From the NCBI GenBank assembly GCA_937892995.1, contig CALBJS010000097.1:1-6862 (forward strand): a stretch of DNA of 6,862 nucleotides, given 5' to 3'. Below, piece after piece: positions 6,701 to 6,862 of the stretch. This DNA comes from an uncultured Peptococcaceae bacterium (GTDB lineage: Bacteria; Bacillota; Desulfitobacteriia; Desulfitobacteriales; Syntrophobotulaceae). The position numbers and the translations under genes were made by a program. The notes beneath the pieces are model-generated. The model searched no databases. It was not told the origin of the DNA and saw only the letters and a list, made by a program, of their open reading frames with translations. The first letter of the stretch is position 1, and each line of letters begins with the position of its first letter.

Positions 6701-6862
6701 AAGAAAAAAGATTAATCAAAGCCAATGCAGTATTTGCGTTTTTCCCCGTCTATTCCCATGGAAATACTGTCTATATCCTCAAGCCGGAAGAACAAAAGAC
6801 AATCTTGGAAGAATTCATTTTTCCTAGACAGAACCAAGAAAACGGGTTTTGTCTGGCCGATT
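3793..6862 (+). CDS. metH: Cobalamin-dependent methionine synthase (5-methyl-THF:homocysteine methyltransferase), 3' end beyond window
   Basis: This cytoplasmic enzyme moves the methyl group of 5-methyltetrahydrofolate via cob(I)alamin to homocysteine, giving methionine and THF. The window shows 1023 residues with no stop. The homocysteine domain (1-~305) has LDGAMGT (17-23), ETNSFGA (71-77) and zinc ligands Cys227, Cys290 and Cys291. The pterin domain (~335-590) has GERTNVIGSRKF (339-350), IMLDS, FDPLTFPVGTGD and ISNVSFGLPPAGR. The helical B12 cap (~620-705) precedes the Rossmann B12 domain (~710-835). There DxHxxG (Asp720, His722, Gly725) supplies the lower axial histidine, followed by SGLLVKS and LGGAALSR. 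A Lys/Glu-rich linker (~836-880) with a short tandem repeat leads to the activation domain, seen through FAFFPVYSHGN (981-991) and FPRQ...CLAD (1010-1023). About 100-150 residues, including any AdoMet-binding RxxxGY motif, lie beyond the edge. Upstream is a 135-bp gap with its own likely promoter, so it is probably not part of the ETF/EMO unit. Confidence 0.97.
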   Translation, partial: MKTKIFSEQLAQKILILDGAMGTMLQQSGLTVKDFGGPELEGCNEILNITRPDIVRGIHDSYLEAGADIIETNSFGATRVVLEEYNLRDKDLELNKAAARLARDAADKWSTKDKPRFVAGSMGPTTKMLSLTGGITFTELEEDYYRQAIGLLEGGVDLLLVETCQDTLNVKAAGIGIKRAFSELRIEVPILVSCTIEPSGTMLAGQNIEAFYISIKHLNPISVGLNCGTGAESMNDHLRTLSDIASCAVSCFPNAGLPDEEGIYRETPQEFARKVVKFVQNGWLNIAGGCCGTTSQHIKALAEALADLEPRKYRAVEKSSISGIESVWPEEENRPLLVGERTNVIGSRKFRDLITAARFEEGSEIARSQVKKGAQVIDICVANPDRDELEDMLAFLPQVVNKVKVPIMLDSTDPAVLEAGLKLVQGKAIINSINLENGLERFEDVVPLIKKYGAAVVVGVIDEQGMALTRERKLAVAQRSYDLLVREYDLHPSDLIFDPLTFPVGTGDVKYLGSAVETIEGLKLIKSKMPELKTILGISNVSFGLPPAGREVLNAVFVYLNTLAGLDYAIVNAEKLERYPSIPLEERKLAEDLLLNTNDQTLKAFTDFYREKKVVEKKQISKLSLEERLAGYIIEGSKDGLESDLKKALTKYRPLEIINGPLMKGMEEVGKLFDQNQLIVAEVLLSAEVMKAAVTFLEPYLEKAEEAVKGKILLATVKGDVHDIGKNLVEIILTNNGYEVVNLGVKVSSEQLIEASRKEKPNVIGLSGLLVKSVQQMLLTAQDLSEAGIDIPLILGGAALSRKFTEERIAPEYRGKVLYARDAMESLNLLNNLMTREKEGLGSEIFEQEISKQEIFKQEMRGGKQQKTSAKNSPKEKAQEQLIGTFDEFYSGISFDSYPYRPKNIERQLLLDYPLEEIVPYLDIPMFMRRHLGVKDFRGVTEEEVQAVYNFRDKSKEFGSLVRNFLTEIQEKRLIKANAVFAFFPVYSHGNTVYILKPEEQKTILEEFIFPRQNQENGFCLAD
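6322..6366 (+). repeat. Three-unit 15-bp in-frame tandem repeat in the metH interdomain linker
   Basis: Three adjacent 15-bp units, GAAATTTTTGAACAA, GAAATATCTAAGCAA and GAAATATTTAAGCAA, are followed by a partial fourth (GAAATG). Units two and three differ at one base; unit one is more diverged. They encode EIFEQ, EISKQ and EIFKQ (residues 844-858), then EM. The unit is a multiple of three, so changes in copy number would keep the frame. The repeat lies in the linker between the B12 and activation domains, where length changes should be tolerated. Confidence 0.85.

Noticed and set aside
1..6862. CRISPR arrays, tRNA/rRNA genes, insertion sequences, or a toxin-antitoxin or defence system
   Set aside because: The window is almost fully occupied by four recognised metabolic genes. 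No repeat-spacer pattern, transposase, terminal repeats or tRNA-like folds were seen in the only real gap.

Overview
The window holds four genes, all on the + strand. From its gene content it looks like an anaerobic, probably Firmicutes (Clostridia / Peptococcaceae / Syntrophomonas-type) genome. The reasons are moderately low GC with frequent AT-ending codons and ATA/AGA use, strong GGAGG-type ribosome binding sites, an ETF linked to a menaquinone oxidoreductase of the kind known from syntrophic fatty-acid oxidisers, and a B12-dependent methionine synthase. The taxonomic reading is inference; nothing in the window fixes a genus.

Region 1 (1-3657) is one tightly packed transcription unit. It contains the C-terminal most of electron transfer flavoprotein alpha (etfA, 5' end cut by the window edge), a 682-residue membrane iron-sulfur oxidoreductase, and a complete electron transfer flavoprotein beta (etfB). 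The middle protein has a NarI-like five-helix haem-b domain, two [4Fe-4S] ferredoxin-like motifs and two complete CCG domains. This is the architecture of ETF:(methyl)menaquinone oxidoreductase (EMO). Spacing is 11 bp between the first two genes, and the second and third overlap by 4 bp (ATGA). The likely pathway is acyl-CoA dehydrogenase -> EtfAB flavins -> Fe-S/CCG clusters -> haem b pair -> menaquinone. The dehydrogenase itself is not in the window. The order is notable because the oxidoreductase gene sits between the two ETF subunit genes.

Region 2 (3658-3792) is a 135-bp intergenic gap. It has a weak hairpin followed by T residues, a plausible sigma-A type promoter and a ribosome binding site for the next gene. 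I see no SAM-I or cobalamin riboswitch.

Region 3 (3793-6862, running off the right edge) is metH, cobalamin-dependent methionine synthase. It has homocysteine, methyltetrahydrofolate, B12-cap, B12 and the start of the activation (AdoMet) domains. The linker before the activation domain contains a three-unit 15-bp tandem repeat. metH appears to be transcribed separately from the ETF/EMO unit and to be functionally unrelated to it.

No mobile elements, RNA genes or CRISPR arrays were seen. The most notable item is the ETF/EMO cluster, which is an uncommon arrangement of a recently characterised system rather than a clearly new one.
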